A stretch of 22,488 bases of DNA, taken from Owenia fusiformis (taxonomy: Eukaryota; Annelida; Polychaeta; Sabellida; Oweniidae). Below the pieces are notes generated by a model, which was not told the DNA's origin, searched no databases, and was given only the letters and a program-made list of their open reading frames with translations. This document shows positions 8,925-18,900 of this stretch, in pieces; position 1 is the stretch's first letter; each line of letters begins with the position of its first letter. Location: assembly GCA_903813345.2 (NCBI GenBank), contig CAIIXF020000331.1, positions 1 to 22,488 on the forward strand, read 5' to 3'. Made by a program: the position numbers and the translations under genes.

Positions 8925-9855
8925 ATGATGGATCGCTATCACGCAATAGTCTTCTGTTTGATAACAATCTGCTATTTAGCAACAATAGATTTTCTTGAGA
9001 TTACAAAAGTTCCAAATATCATGTTTTGTCATATGCTGTGTGTTACTGGTTCATGTTTTCAACTGTTTATATGGCCTTTTAGAAAATGGCAAACATTTAA
9101 AAAGTCTGACCAACAAAGACCTTTAACCAATACACCATTCTGGGTGTTTTTTAAACAAAGAACAAACAAACATCACTCAGATAAAATGATCTTGTTGAAG
9201 AAAACACTAGTAAGAGCTAATATTAGCAGACTTAATAAATTCCAAAAATGGATATCCAAAGTAAAAATCCCACTGAAAAAGACTGAACCAAAAGAAACAG
9301 TGAAAGGGAAACTGAGAATATCTGAGAAAATGTATGATTCTTGTATATCATATATCACTCAAAATGTTGCAAATATAAATATATTATGCAAAGATTTAGT
9401 TATTCTTAATAGTCTTCCTGGTCAACTATTGTGCTTGCTCCTTGACATGTCTATAGGAAATATAGTGAAATATCTCAAAAGAGACATCTTGTGCAATAAC
9501 AAAATCAAGCTGTTTCACTGCAGCACAGTCGAGGGAGTTTTAATGTCAACTTATGCATGGATTGTATTCCTTGAAATTTCAGGAAGTAATGTATCAATTC
9601 AAGTCCATATTGCAGGTATTGTAATCTTAGTACCATGTATTTTGTATAGAGCAATACTACACCAAGCGCACATTGAGATATCATTCATATTGCTCCTGTT
9701 ATTATCTTGTATACAGAATTTCAATTCAAACTCTTCTTCCTCAATTACTTCTCTTTTAAGTGATACATTACTTGTACTGTATATGAGTATGGACAGCTTT
9801 TACAAAGCCAAAACATACAGATTTAATCATCAGTGTAAGTCCATAAAAAATAGGA
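8925..9855 (+). other. Hydrophobic N-terminal region
   Basis: Residues 1-310 of the large protein. Hydrophobic stretches near the start (HAIVFCLITICYLATI) and around 210-290 (AWIVFLEIS, VILVPCILY, ISFILLLLLSCI) look like membrane segments, separated by Lys-rich parts. This is unusual for a transposase. It may be a captured domain, or T-rich sequence translated from a wrong upstream start. Confidence 0.5.
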
Positions 9856-12800
9856 ATGATAATAGACAAAATGATCCGAATCTCACTATCACAAAAAATA
9901 TCACAAATGAAGGTGGAAGTCGTTGCTGTATTCTAAATTGTGAAAATGAGGGCAGACGTCATTTGAGAACATTAAATGGATTCTATGAAATTGACATCAA
10001 TTTTGATATTTTAAATGCTGATATTGTTAGTGAATTGAAGATCTGCAATTCACATTACAGCAAGCAACCTCATAAGCGTCATAAGAGATTCAGTAACCCG
10101 GACAATGTTGAGCCAGTTAACTACAAGAATTTTACACAAAAAGAATGTGTTCACTGCAAAGGCACATATACACTTACAACAGTCAAATGCCAATCTCATG
10201 TCATATTTGTTTCTGAAAAAACATTTGTGTGTCCATGTAGTTACAAAACAGATCTTGTAAATGATGGTATAAAGGATCAAAAGATTGATGGCTATGCATG
10301 CTCTAAATGTGAATCATATTTCACTGACTTAATCGAAACGTCCAAAAAGTACAACACATTAATAGGTGATTTAACAGAACCACTTGAGCAATGTAAAATA
10401 ACAAATCCTAATCTCTCACAGTCGGTCTCTGATAATTCAACGTATAACTCTAACTCAGACACACTGTTTGAGGCTAAACATGATCCAATTGAAAAATCCA
10501 GTTCAGCTGATCCTTCTAAATCCAACAATAGGAATAATCCTGAGAGAAGTGCCAATGATACAGTGTTTGAGTTTACCCCAAAAATGACTGACTCCTCCTC
10601 GTACCATTTAAAGTCAAAATTAGGTATATTGGAGAGTTTACACCAACACTCTTGTTCTCTAGAAATGGAACCTTCCCAATTTGAATCCTCTGATGTAATA
10701 TTTGCACTTATTACATCTTTGAAAGGAACCCCTTGGGTCATGGCTCTTTTATCTGAAACAGAAATTAAACTTCAATGCGGAAATGGCACATTAGCATCAT
10801 ACGATGTACATATTAAAAATATTAATACCACCTGGCAATGTGATATAAAGATAAGACAAAAGCTGATAGAGAGTTTTTGTATCCCAAATAATTTAACAGT
10901 CAATGTAGAAATGTTCACAAGTGCTATTACCGAGATGGTTTTGCCAAAGATCAAGAGTATAGCAATATGTCCAGGTATTACTGATGAAGATATAGTCAAA
11001 GACTTCCAATCTAAAAAAATCAATCAGGGCAAAACCTATGATAACCTGATCATTGAAACAATAGCAACAATTACAAGTATAAGAAGTACCAATTGTGAAT
11101 ATGTGTCCAAATCTACTAAAACAGACCTATGTAGCTCGTGTTATAATGCAAAACGAAACTCACTAAGAAAACTGATTAAAGTAAAGGATCATCAGCATAA
11201 CATGACAAATTACTCTGTGCTTACATATCAAGAAATGTTAGAGAAGACTCGTTCTTTGACAAATAAAAACAAGAACCTTACCAAGAAACTAAAATACACA
11301 CACAGACTGTTAAAAGAACAAAGATCAAATAGCATATCTGCCCCTTCGAATTTTAAGGTTAGTGCATCTGAATTAGGCGAAATGGTTGATATAGCTACTA
11401 AAAATGGATGGTTAAATGACAATTCAATTTTGTTCCATGTACTGAAAGATTCAATGATATCCCTAGAAAAGCAAGAGAAGGAATATCAAAAATCAGGCTC
11501 TAAATTAACAAAAAACAAAAAGAAGCCCAGGCCCAAAGGTATGAGATACAGTCCACTGACCATAAAATGGTGTTGTCGCATTGCCAACCAATGTAAAGAA
11601 AGTGGATATGATGCTATAAGTAGTATTCTGCCCATTCCAAAATGGAATACAATTAAGCAATATAGACAGCAAGCATGTAACACTGAACCCATAAATCAAG
11701 AAAATATTGCAATGATGATACAGGAAATGAAACGTAGAAACTGTAAAGGTATTGGTGGGGTTCACTTTGATGAAATTATGGTTAAAAAAGGTCTGTGTAT
11801 CAATAGACGAACTGGTAACTTGGTTGGGTTCGAAAATTTAAATATCCCAGATGAATACCTTGAAAATATTGATTCAAGTGCTGATAGCCAGAACTCCCAA
11901 GGTTCCTCTCAAGGTCAGTCACACTCCCAGTCAAGCTCACAATCCTCACACTGTTTTTCCACACAATCATCAACATCTGATGAAAAAGAAATTCCTGAAA
12001 AAGAGAGATTATCAAACATGATATGTCAATTCTTTTTCACTAGCATCGAGGGAGATTTTTGTTGGCCGGTAGCATCATATCCCGTTGCCAAAGTAAATAG
12101 CATCAAAATAGATAAAATGCTTTGGCAGGTCGTTGAATGTCTCAGTAAAATTGAAATCAATGATAAACAAAGGATGCAAATATTGTATGCTGTCTGCGAT
12201 GGATCAACTTATTCACGTTCTTTCTTCAAGAACTCAAGCAACAACAACTTTGTTTGCTCAAATCCCTATAATGACAGTAGACCAATTTATTGGCTCTCCG
12301 ATTTCCCTCACCTAATCAAACGACTAAGGAATCACTTGATATCGAGCAACAGACACATGAAGTTTCAGGGTGATGATATTTCACCATCATATCTAGTTGA
12401 CCTTATTCAAAATGAAAATACTTCATTAAAATGGAAGCACATTGTTTTGAGTGCCCGTACAAAGATGAGTGTCAAGCGTGCCGTTCAATTGTTATCTTAC
12501 TCAACCAGTGAAGATTTAGCTGAACACCATTTCTATGAAACCATTCAGCTGCGAAAATACATTCGAACCTCAGCCATGTTTTTTGAAACGTTGAATGCGT
12601 GCAAACCCAAGCCAAACTTTGTGAAGCAATTAAATGAAGTGAAAAAATATTTTTCCGATTGGCACACTGAAATAAAACAATCATCAGCAAACAGGAGGCC
12701 TGATTATTCATTGCGAGACCACAATCGGTCATTTATCACAAAAGAGTCATTCTCAGATATCATTCGAACAATTAATGGCACAATTGGATTGTTCACATAT

Positions 12801-15800
12801 ATGCAATTATACCATGAAAATGTTAAATTTGTTCCAAAATCACTCTCTCAAGATGATGTGGAGAACTACTTTAGCTTGCAAAGAGCTCGCATAGCTGGTG
12901 GAAAACCAACTGTTGATCAATATTTTCAAACAAATACAACACTGTCTAAGGACCAACTTTTAAGAGGTGAATTTTCAGAAATTGAAGATACCATTGGTTC
13001 ATACAGTGCAATGACTCTGCCAAATCTTAAAAGTGTTCCTCTCAAAAGAAGGTCAAAACCCAAAGACGACGGAAATAATGCTGATCTTTTACATAGCTTT
13101 GTGAACTGGCATGATGAATCACTGTCACATTCTATTATTGGACAAAGATCTTTCCCTGTAGAAATGGCTTTACAGAAGTCTGGCACATTGTGCAAAGAAT
13201 TAAAAAAGAATTTTAGATCAATCACATCATACATAGAATTAAACACACCCCAGATTTTAATGACTCAATCCAGCAAACTTATGGAGATACTGAAACAGCC
13301 ACAAAACTGGTTGTCTGTTCAGGGATTTTTCATGCAATTAGATGATGAACTACGTCAAAAGTATTTTTGCTCAGACAAGTGGACAACCAGATCACTATTA
13401 GATGCATTACAATTTTACTACTCTGATACTGAAATAAGAAAAACTTGGTACTGTCTCCTGGATATGTGTGGTTATCAAGATTTTGATTCACAAGAAACTG
13501 CCTTTGTATTTGGACATATCATTAAAAGGTTCTTGAAACAACGGTGTATATTTTACATAAGAAAAGATAAGCTTAGTCCAAGTGAAAATGACCACAGTGC
13601 AATACGTCAATATCTCAAATCATATAGCGGTGATAAACCTAAATTAAACTTTTCAACACCGTATGATCAATGCTTTAATTGTAAAAAGTTTGGTCACTGG
13701 GCTAGGCAATGTACGGAACCAATTAATGAAGACTGGTTGAAAAAACAGACATGCACAAAATGCCAAACAAAAGGCCATAATTACAAAACATGCCCGTTAA
13801 ATAAATCAAAAAGAAAAACAAATCAAACAAAAAAAACAAATTTCTCTAAGATGTTCGAATCATACTCAAAGAAAACAGTAATTGGCTTGCTTGACACCAT
13901 GAAAACAAAGTCTTTAAAAGAATTCAAAAACTTCACAAAATACACAGGAAATTTAAAGCAGGGTTCAGAAGCATGGCTCACACTACGCAAAGGTAAAATC
14001 AATGGAAGTATGGCTGCAACAACTCTTGGCATGCACGGAACCAATGCTAGACTTGAGTATTACAATTTAATTAAGGAATTCCACATAGATAATAGTTCAT
14101 GGACAGAAACCATAGCCAATAGTGCAATGAGATGGGGCAGAATATGTGAACGTTATGCCATAATAACATATCTGAACTTCCTTAACACCAATTACATAAA
14201 TGCAATGTTCAATGAAGTTACAACTTATGTGATTGCTGATAGTGGGAAAAGAATATGGCTAGGAGTAACTCCAGATGGTCTAGTTACACTTGCAGATGGT
14301 ACAAAAGTTGCAATAGAAATAAAATGTCCATGGAAAAATGGCAAGCCATTTCCCTATTCTGAAATACCAACATACTATATACCTCAAGTTATGCTAGAAA
14401 TGCATGCCACTGGTGCAAGAGAATGCCATTTCATAGTCTGGACTCCGATTGGAACTAACATTTTCCAAATTTGTTATGATGCAAACTTCACGAATCAACT
14501 GCTCACATATCTAAGAGATTTCCACAAATCATGTGTTTGGCAAACTGAAATGCCAAATATTCCAGCAGTTCTTCACAAAAAATCAAAAAACTTAGCTGAC
14601 AGTGCTATTCTCTTAACAAGATGTGATTCATTACGTGATGATATTGATCCAGATATTGTAAGGATTACTCGAGGTGATTTTAATATACCCCCCCCAAAAA
14701 AGTCAAAACCTACACATGTACCTAAGGATTTCCACACCCAGTATCAATCATATAGGTGGGGCTCAAATGGGGTTCCAAATAGCTGTCACATTGATTCAAT
14801 CCTTGAAGGCACGCTTCATATCCTCAGTCGGAAATCTGAAAAAATAAGAAAACTACTTCAAGTGAATGTCAGTAAACCAATGGAAGAAATGCTTAAATGC
14901 CTAAGGCTGAAAATGCAAGGAAGATTCCATGACAGTAAAATGGTGTTTTGGAACTGGCTTCTATCAACATCAGAAACAGCATCATCTTACTTTGGGCTCG
15001 GACAAACAGCTAGCCTTTCTGCAGAGTGGCTTTTATTTTACAGATCATTAAATCCATTAGAACAGTCTCTTCTATCTTTACAATATGATTTAGAAAAGAA
15101 CTGTCCAAAAAATGTTAGCCATTCTGAAATTAGGAGGCGTAATACTGATGCTGTTATGACAATATCTCGTGATGATTTTGTCTATGAAAACATGTCATAT
15201 CATGGAACTGTTATTGTGAATTTGCAAAAATCTATAGAACTAAAATTTTTACAAGACATGAGACAAATACCAGATTATCGCTGTCTTTCTTGTCAAAGGA
15301 ATGATAATATTGAAGTTATTCCACTTTGCAAACTGACTATAAAGAACAAGCCATTAATGTTTGCAGTTCTATTTGATTATGATGTTATGCAGGCAAATAT
15401 TCACGATATGAAGACACCATACTTTGTTAAAATGAACAACAATTTATATGCTCTGACATCCATCATATACTACACTGGAAATCATTTCTATGTTGAAACC
15501 TTGCCACATATCACAAAAGATACCACAATTAAACCAGGATGGTATGTACATGATGGCATTAAATCAAATGGAATGGCACGCTATGCAGGTCAATACGCAG
15601 ATTTTAGAGTTAAGTCACATCTTTACATGATGTTCTTTGAGTTAACTGATGTCGCTGTTAAACCAAATGTGCTCGACTCTTTAATTCAAAACGAACTGGA
15701 GAAAATACAAACAATCCTAAACCTAAAAGACACTTATCCTAAAATTGCAAACATAAAAGCATATTTAGATATGATTGGACTGAAATACCCAAGCAACCTG

Positions 15801-15914
15801 AACCTCTCAGAAATGAAAGATCTTTTTTGGCAGTCATTTGATCAATGTTCACAGAAACACCCTGCTTCTCCTCAAAATAATGGACAAAATTCAAAAAGAT
15901 TTAAGACAGACTGA
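8925..15914 (+). CDS. Giant transposon protein: P-type transposase, CCHC knuckles, YqaJ nuclease, USP-like peptidase
   Basis: About 2,329 codons without interruption; residues below count from the ATG at 8925. The frame is open from 8835, but that codon is TTG; ATG 8928 has the better context (A at -3, G at +4). Order: hydrophobic N-terminus (1-310); THAP-like finger C335-C339..C374-x2-H377; Cys clusters C408/C411, C436/C438, C459/C462; Ser/Asn-rich linker; C736-x2-C739 and a basic coiled coil (766-802); P-element/THAP9-type RNase H transposase (about 870-1340); CCHC knuckles (1583-1596, 1610-1623); YqaJ nuclease (1680-1900); C19-like cysteine peptidase (1945-2270). The transposase implies DNA cutting and joining in the nucleus; the nuclease could process ends; the peptidase could remove ubiquitin or SUMO. 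The intact frame suggests recent activity or selection. Individual domains are well supported; their joint role is inference. Confidence 0.9.
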   Translation: MMDRYHAIVFCLITICYLATIDFLEITKVPNIMFCHMLCVTGSCFQLFIWPFRKWQTFKKSDQQRPLTNTPFWVFFKQRTNKHHSDKMILLKKTLVRANISRLNKFQKWISKVKIPLKKTEPKETVKGKLRISEKMYDSCISYITQNVANINILCKDLVILNSLPGQLLCLLLDMSIGNIVKYLKRDILCNNKIKLFHCSTVEGVLMSTYAWIVFLEISGSNVSIQVHIAGIVILVPCILYRAILHQAHIEISFILLLLLSCIQNFNSNSSSSITSLLSDTLLVLYMSMDSFYKAKTYRFNHQCKSIKNRNDNRQNDPNLTITKNITNEGGSRCCILNCENEGRRHLRTLNGFYEIDINFDILNADIVSELKICNSHYSKQPHKRHKRFSNPDNVEPVNYKNFTQKECVHCKGTYTLTTVKCQSHVIFVSEKTFVCPCSYKTDLVNDGIKDQKIDGYACSKCESYFTDLIETSKKYNTLIGDLTEPLEQCKITNPNLSQSVSDNSTYNSNSDTLFEAKHDPIEKSSSADPSKSNNRNNPERSANDTVFEFTPKMTDSSSYHLKSKLGILESLHQHSCSLEMEPSQFESSDVIFALITSLKGTPWVMALLSETEIKLQCGNGTLASYDVHIKNINTTWQCDIKIRQKLIESFCIPNNLTVNVEMFTSAITEMVLPKIKSIAICPGITDEDIVKDFQSKKINQGKTYDNLIIETIATITSIRSTNCEYVSKSTKTDLCSSCYNAKRNSLRKLIKVKDHQHNMTNYSVLTYQEMLEKTRSLTNKNKNLTKKLKYTHRLLKEQRSNSISAPSNFKVSASELGEMVDIATKNGWLNDNSILFHVLKDSMISLEKQEKEYQKSGSKLTKNKKKPRPKGMRYSPLTIKWCCRIANQCKESGYDAISSILPIPKWNTIKQYRQQACNTEPINQENIAMMIQEMKRRNCKGIGGVHFDEIMVKKGLCINRRTGNLVGFENLNIPDEYLENIDSSADSQNSQGSSQGQSHSQSSSQSSHCFSTQSSTSDEKEIPEKERLSNMICQFFFTSIEGDFCWPVASYPVAKVNSIKIDKMLWQVVECLSKIEINDKQRMQILYAVCDGSTYSRSFFKNSSNNNFVCSNPYNDSRPIYWLSDFPHLIKRLRNHLISSNRHMKFQGDDISPSYLVDLIQNENTSLKWKHIVLSARTKMSVKRAVQLLSYSTSEDLAEHHFYETIQLRKYIRTSAMFFETLNACKPKPNFVKQLNEVKKYFSDWHTEIKQSSANRRPDYSLRDHNRSFITKESFSDIIRTINGTIGLFTYMQLYHENVKFVPKSLSQDDVENYFSLQRARIAGGKPTVDQYFQTNTTLSKDQLLRGEFSEIEDTIGSYSAMTLPNLKSVPLKRRSKPKDDGNNADLLHSFVNWHDESLSHSIIGQRSFPVEMALQKSGTLCKELKKNFRSITSYIELNTPQILMTQSSKLMEILKQPQNWLSVQGFFMQLDDELRQKYFCSDKWTTRSLLDALQFYYSDTEIRKTWYCLLDMCGYQDFDSQETAFVFGHIIKRFLKQRCIFYIRKDKLSPSENDHSAIRQYLKSYSGDKPKLNFSTPYDQCFNCKKFGHWARQCTEPINEDWLKKQTCTKCQTKGHNYKTCPLNKSKRKTNQTKKTNFSKMFESYSKKTVIGLLDTMKTKSLKEFKNFTKYTGNLKQGSEAWLTLRKGKINGSMAATTLGMHGTNARLEYYNLIKEFHIDNSSWTETIANSAMRWGRICERYAIITYLNFLNTNYINAMFNEVTTYVIADSGKRIWLGVTPDGLVTLADGTKVAIEIKCPWKNGKPFPYSEIPTYYIPQVMLEMHATGARECHFIVWTPIGTNIFQICYDANFTNQLLTYLRDFHKSCVWQTEMPNIPAVLHKKSKNLADSAILLTRCDSLRDDIDPDIVRITRGDFNIPPPKKSKPTHVPKDFHTQYQSYRWGSNGVPNSCHIDSILEGTLHILSRKSEKIRKLLQVNVSKPMEEMLKCLRLKMQGRFHDSKMVFWNWLLSTSETASSYFGLGQTASLSAEWLLFYRSLNPLEQSLLSLQYDLEKNCPKNVSHSEIRRRNTDAVMTISRDDFVYENMSYHGTVIVNLQKSIELKFLQDMRQIPDYRCLSCQRNDNIEVIPLCKLTIKNKPLMFAVLFDYDVMQANIHDMKTPYFVKMNNNLYALTSIIYYTGNHFYVETLPHITKDTTIKPGWYVHDGIKSNGMARYAGQYADFRVKSHLYMMFFELTDVAVKPNVLDSLIQNELEKIQTILNLKDTYPKIANIKAYLDMIGLKYPSNLNLSEMKDLFWQSFDQCSQKHPASPQNNGQNSKRFKTD
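9924..10310 (+). other. THAP-like C2CH finger and further Cys clusters
   Basis: C335 and C339 then C374-x2-H377 give C-x3-C-x34-C-x2-H, close to the THAP pattern C-x2-4-C-x35-50-C-x2-H. Other THAP signature residues are not obvious. KECVHC, VCPCSY and ACSKC follow, likely a second zinc-binding unit. A DNA-binding module before a P-type transposase is what the family leads one to expect. Confidence 0.55.
11541..12930 (+). other. P-element/THAP9-type RNase H transposase domain
   Basis: Begins with MRYSPLTIKWCC, like the MRW-P-I segment of related animal proteins. HFDEIMVKKGL (D949) is followed by GNLVGFENL, the usual first catalytic Asp block. VCDGS (D1092) and SDFPHLIKRLRNHL (D1126) match the family's DG and D-PHLIK-RN blocks. 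SQDDVENYFSLQR (E1313) matches the SQD..E..F block with the last acid. Acid residues are thus all present. A Ser/Gln-rich insert (983-1027) lies between the first and second blocks. Confidence 0.85.
11871..12003 (+). other. Ser/Gln-rich insert within the transposase fold
   Basis: Residues 983-1027 are almost all Ser, Gln, Asp and His, with six SQ pairs or more (SQNSQGSSQGQSHSQ). Probably a disordered loop. SQ clusters are phosphorylation sites of ATM/ATR-type kinases in other proteins; that role here is a guess. Confidence 0.7.
13671..13793 (+). other. Two CCHC zinc knuckles
   Basis: CFNCKKFGHWARQC (C1583, C1586, H1591, C1596) and CTKCQTKGHNYKTC (C1610, C1613, H1618, C1623) both fit C-x2-C-x4-H-x4-C exactly. 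They sit between transposase and nuclease and are followed by a Lys-rich stretch. Likely single-stranded nucleic acid binding. Confidence 0.92.
13962..14520 (+). other. YqaJ/lambda-exonuclease-type nuclease domain
   Basis: Family order is complete: GSEAWLTLRKGKINGS (R1688, GS at 1694-1695), WGRICERYA (E1742), GVTPDGLV (D1784), AIEIKCPW (E1798, K1800), and YIPQVMLEMHATGA (Q1821). D..E-x-K is the metal-binding PD-(D/E)xK core. In phages this fold is a 5'-3' exonuclease that works with an annealing protein. All key residues are kept, so the domain is predicted active. Confidence 0.92.
14745..15660 (+). other. USP/USPL1-like cysteine peptidase domain
   Basis: Cys box VPNSCHIDSILEGTLH (C1954), a CLSC zinc-ribbon-like pair (C2120, C2123), His box LYALTSIIYYTGNHFYVET (H2187) and GWYVHDG (D2210). 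Order and spacing are those of C19 ubiquitin-specific proteases. Asp three residues after the Cys, instead of the usual Asn, resembles the C-W-L-D arrangement of the SUMO peptidase USPL1. Substrate (ubiquitin, SUMO or other) cannot be settled from sequence alone. Confidence 0.75.
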
Positions 15915-15940
15915 GTTGAATGAAATTGGAGAACTTTGCA

Positions 15941-18900
15941 TGTTGTGTAAATAGTTAGATGTGTAAGATGCTACCTGTCTTCACATTGTGTGTAAATAGT
16001 TAAAAGTGTAAGATGCTACCTGTCTTCACATTGTGTGTAAATAGATAAATGTGTAAGATGAATCTGTCTTCACATTGAGTGTAAATAGGTAAATGTGTAA
16101 GATGCTATCTGTCTTCACATTAAGTGTAAATAGTTGAATGTGTAAGATGAATCTGTCTTCACATTGAGTGTAAAAATTGAAATGTGTAAGATGCTACCTG
16201 TCTTCACATTATGTGTAAAGAGTTAAATGTGTAAGATGCAATCTGTCTTCACATTGTGTGTTAATAGTTAGATGTGTAAGATGCTACCTGTCTTCACATT
16301 ATGTGTAAATGGTTAAATGTGTAAGATGCTACCTGTCTTCACATTGTGTGTAAATAGTGAAATGTGTAAGATGCAATCTGTCTTCACATTGAGTGTAAAT
16401 AGGTAAATGTGTAAGAGGCTATCTGTCTTCACATTAAGTGTAAATAGTTGAATGTGTAAGATGCTACCTGTCTTCACATTGTGTGTAAATAGTTAAATGT
16501 GTAAGATGCTATCTGTCTTCACATTGAGTGTAAATAGTTAGATGTGTAAGATGCTACCTGTCTTCACATTGTGTGTAAATAGTTAAATGTGTAAGATGCT
16601 ATCTGTCTTCACATTGAGTGTAAATAGTTAGATGTGTAAGATGCTACCTGTCTTCACATTGTGTGTAAATAGTCAAATGTGTAAGATGCTATCTGTCTTC
16701 ACATTGTGTGTAAATAGTTAAATGTGTAAGATGCTACCTGTCTTCACATTAAGTGTAAATAGATAAATGTGTAAGATGAATCTGTCTTCACATTGAGTGT
16801 AAATAGTTAAATGTGTAAGATGCTACCTGTCTTCACATTGAGTGTAAATAGTTAAATGTGTAAGATGCTACCTGTCTTCCTATTGAGTGTAAATAGTTAA
16901 ATGTGTAAGATGCTACCTGTCTTCACATTGTGTGTAAATAGTTAAATGTGTAAGATGCTATCTGTCTTCACATTGAGTGTAAATAGTTGGATGTGTAAGA
17001 TGCTACCTGTCTTCACATTGTGTGTAAATAGTCAAATGTGTAAGATGCTATCTGTCTTAACATTGAGTGTAAATATTTAATGTGTAAGATGCTATCTGTC
17101 TTCACATTGTGTGTAAATAGTTAATGTGTAAGATGCTATCTGTCTTCACATTGAGTGTAAATAGTTAGATGTGTAAGATGCTACCTGTCTTCACATTGTG
17201 TGTAAATAGTCAAATGTGTAAGATGCTATCTGTCTTCACATTGTGTGTAAATAGTTAAATGTGTAAGATGCTACCTGTCTTCACATTGTGTGTAAATAGT
17301 TAAATGTGTAAGATGCTATCTGTCTTCACATTGAGTGTAAATAGTTAGATGTGTAAGATGCTACCTGTCTTCACATTGTGTGTAAATAGTCAAATGTGTA
17401 AGATGCTATCTATTTTCACATTGTGTGTAAATAGTTAAATGTGTAAGATGCTACCTGTCTTCACATTGAGTGTAAATATTTAATGTGTAAGATGCTACCT
17501 GTCTTCACATTATGTGTAAATAGTTAAATGTGTAAGATGCTACCTGTCTTCACATTGTGTGTAAATATTTAATGTGTAAGATGCTACCTGTCTTCACATT
17601 ATGTGTAAATAGTTAAATGTGTAAGATGCTACCTGTCTTCACATTGTGTGTAAATAGTTAAATGTGTAAGATGCTATCTGTCTTCACATTGTGTGTAAAT
17701 AGTTAATGTGTAAGATGCTATCTGTCTTCACATTGAGTGTAAATAGTTAGATGTGTAAGATGCTACCTGTCTTCACATTGTGTGTAAATAGTCAAATGTG
17801 TAAGATGCTATCTGTCTTCACATTGTGTGTAAATAGTTAAATGTGTAAGATGCTACCTGTCTTCACATTGTGTGTAAATAGTTAAATGTGTAAGATGCTA
17901 TCTGTCTTCACATTGAGTGTAAATAGTTAGATGTGTAAGATGCTACCTGTCTTCACATTGTGTGTAAATAGTCAAATGTGTAAGATGCTATCTATTTTCA
18001 CATTATGTGTAAATATTTAATGTGTAAGATGCTATCTGTCTTCACATTGTGTGTAAATAGTTAATGTGTAAGATGCTATCTGTCTTCACATTGTGTGTAA
18101 ATAGTTAGATGTGTAAGATGCTACCTGTCTTCACATTATGTGTAAATAGTTAAATGTGTAAGATGAATCTGTCTTCACATTGAGTGTAAATAGTTAGATG
18201 TGTAAGATGGTATCTGTCTTCACATTGTGTGTAAATAGTTAGATGTGTAAGATGGTATCTGTCTTCACATTGTGTGTAAATAGTTAGATGTGTAAGATGG
18301 TGTCTGTCTTCACATTATGTGTAAATAGTTAAATGTGTAAGATGCTACCTGTCTTCACATTGTGTGTAAATAGTTAAATGTGTAAGATGCAATCTGTCTT
18401 CACATTGAGTGTAAATAGGTAAATGTGTAAGATGCTATCTGTCTTCACATTAAGTGTAAATAGTTGAATGTGTAAGATGAATCTGTCTTCACATTGAGTG
18501 TAAAAAGTGAAATGTGTAAGATGCTACCTGTCTTCACATTGTGTGTAAATAGTTAAATGTGTAAGATGCTATCTGTCTTCACATTGAGTGTAAATAGTTA
18601 GATGTGTAAGATGCTATCTGTCTTCACATTGTGTGTAAATAGTTAGATGTGTAAGATGCTACCTGTCTTCACATTGTGTGTAAATAGTCAAATGTGTAAG
18701 ATGCTATCTGTCTTCACATTGTGTGTAAATAGTTAAATGTGTAAGATGCGACCTGTCTTCACATTGTGTGTAAATAGTTAAATGTGTAAGATGCTATCTG
18801 TCTTCACATTGAGTGTAAATAGTTAGATGTGTAAGATGCTACCTGTCTTCACATTGTGTGTAAATAGTCAAATGTGTAAGATGCTATCTATTTTCACATT

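Noticed and set aside
8925-15914. Polinton/Maverick or integrated virus as source of the YqaJ domain
   Set aside because: No DNA polymerase B, packaging ATPase, integrase or capsid genes are present; the P-type transposase explains mobility.
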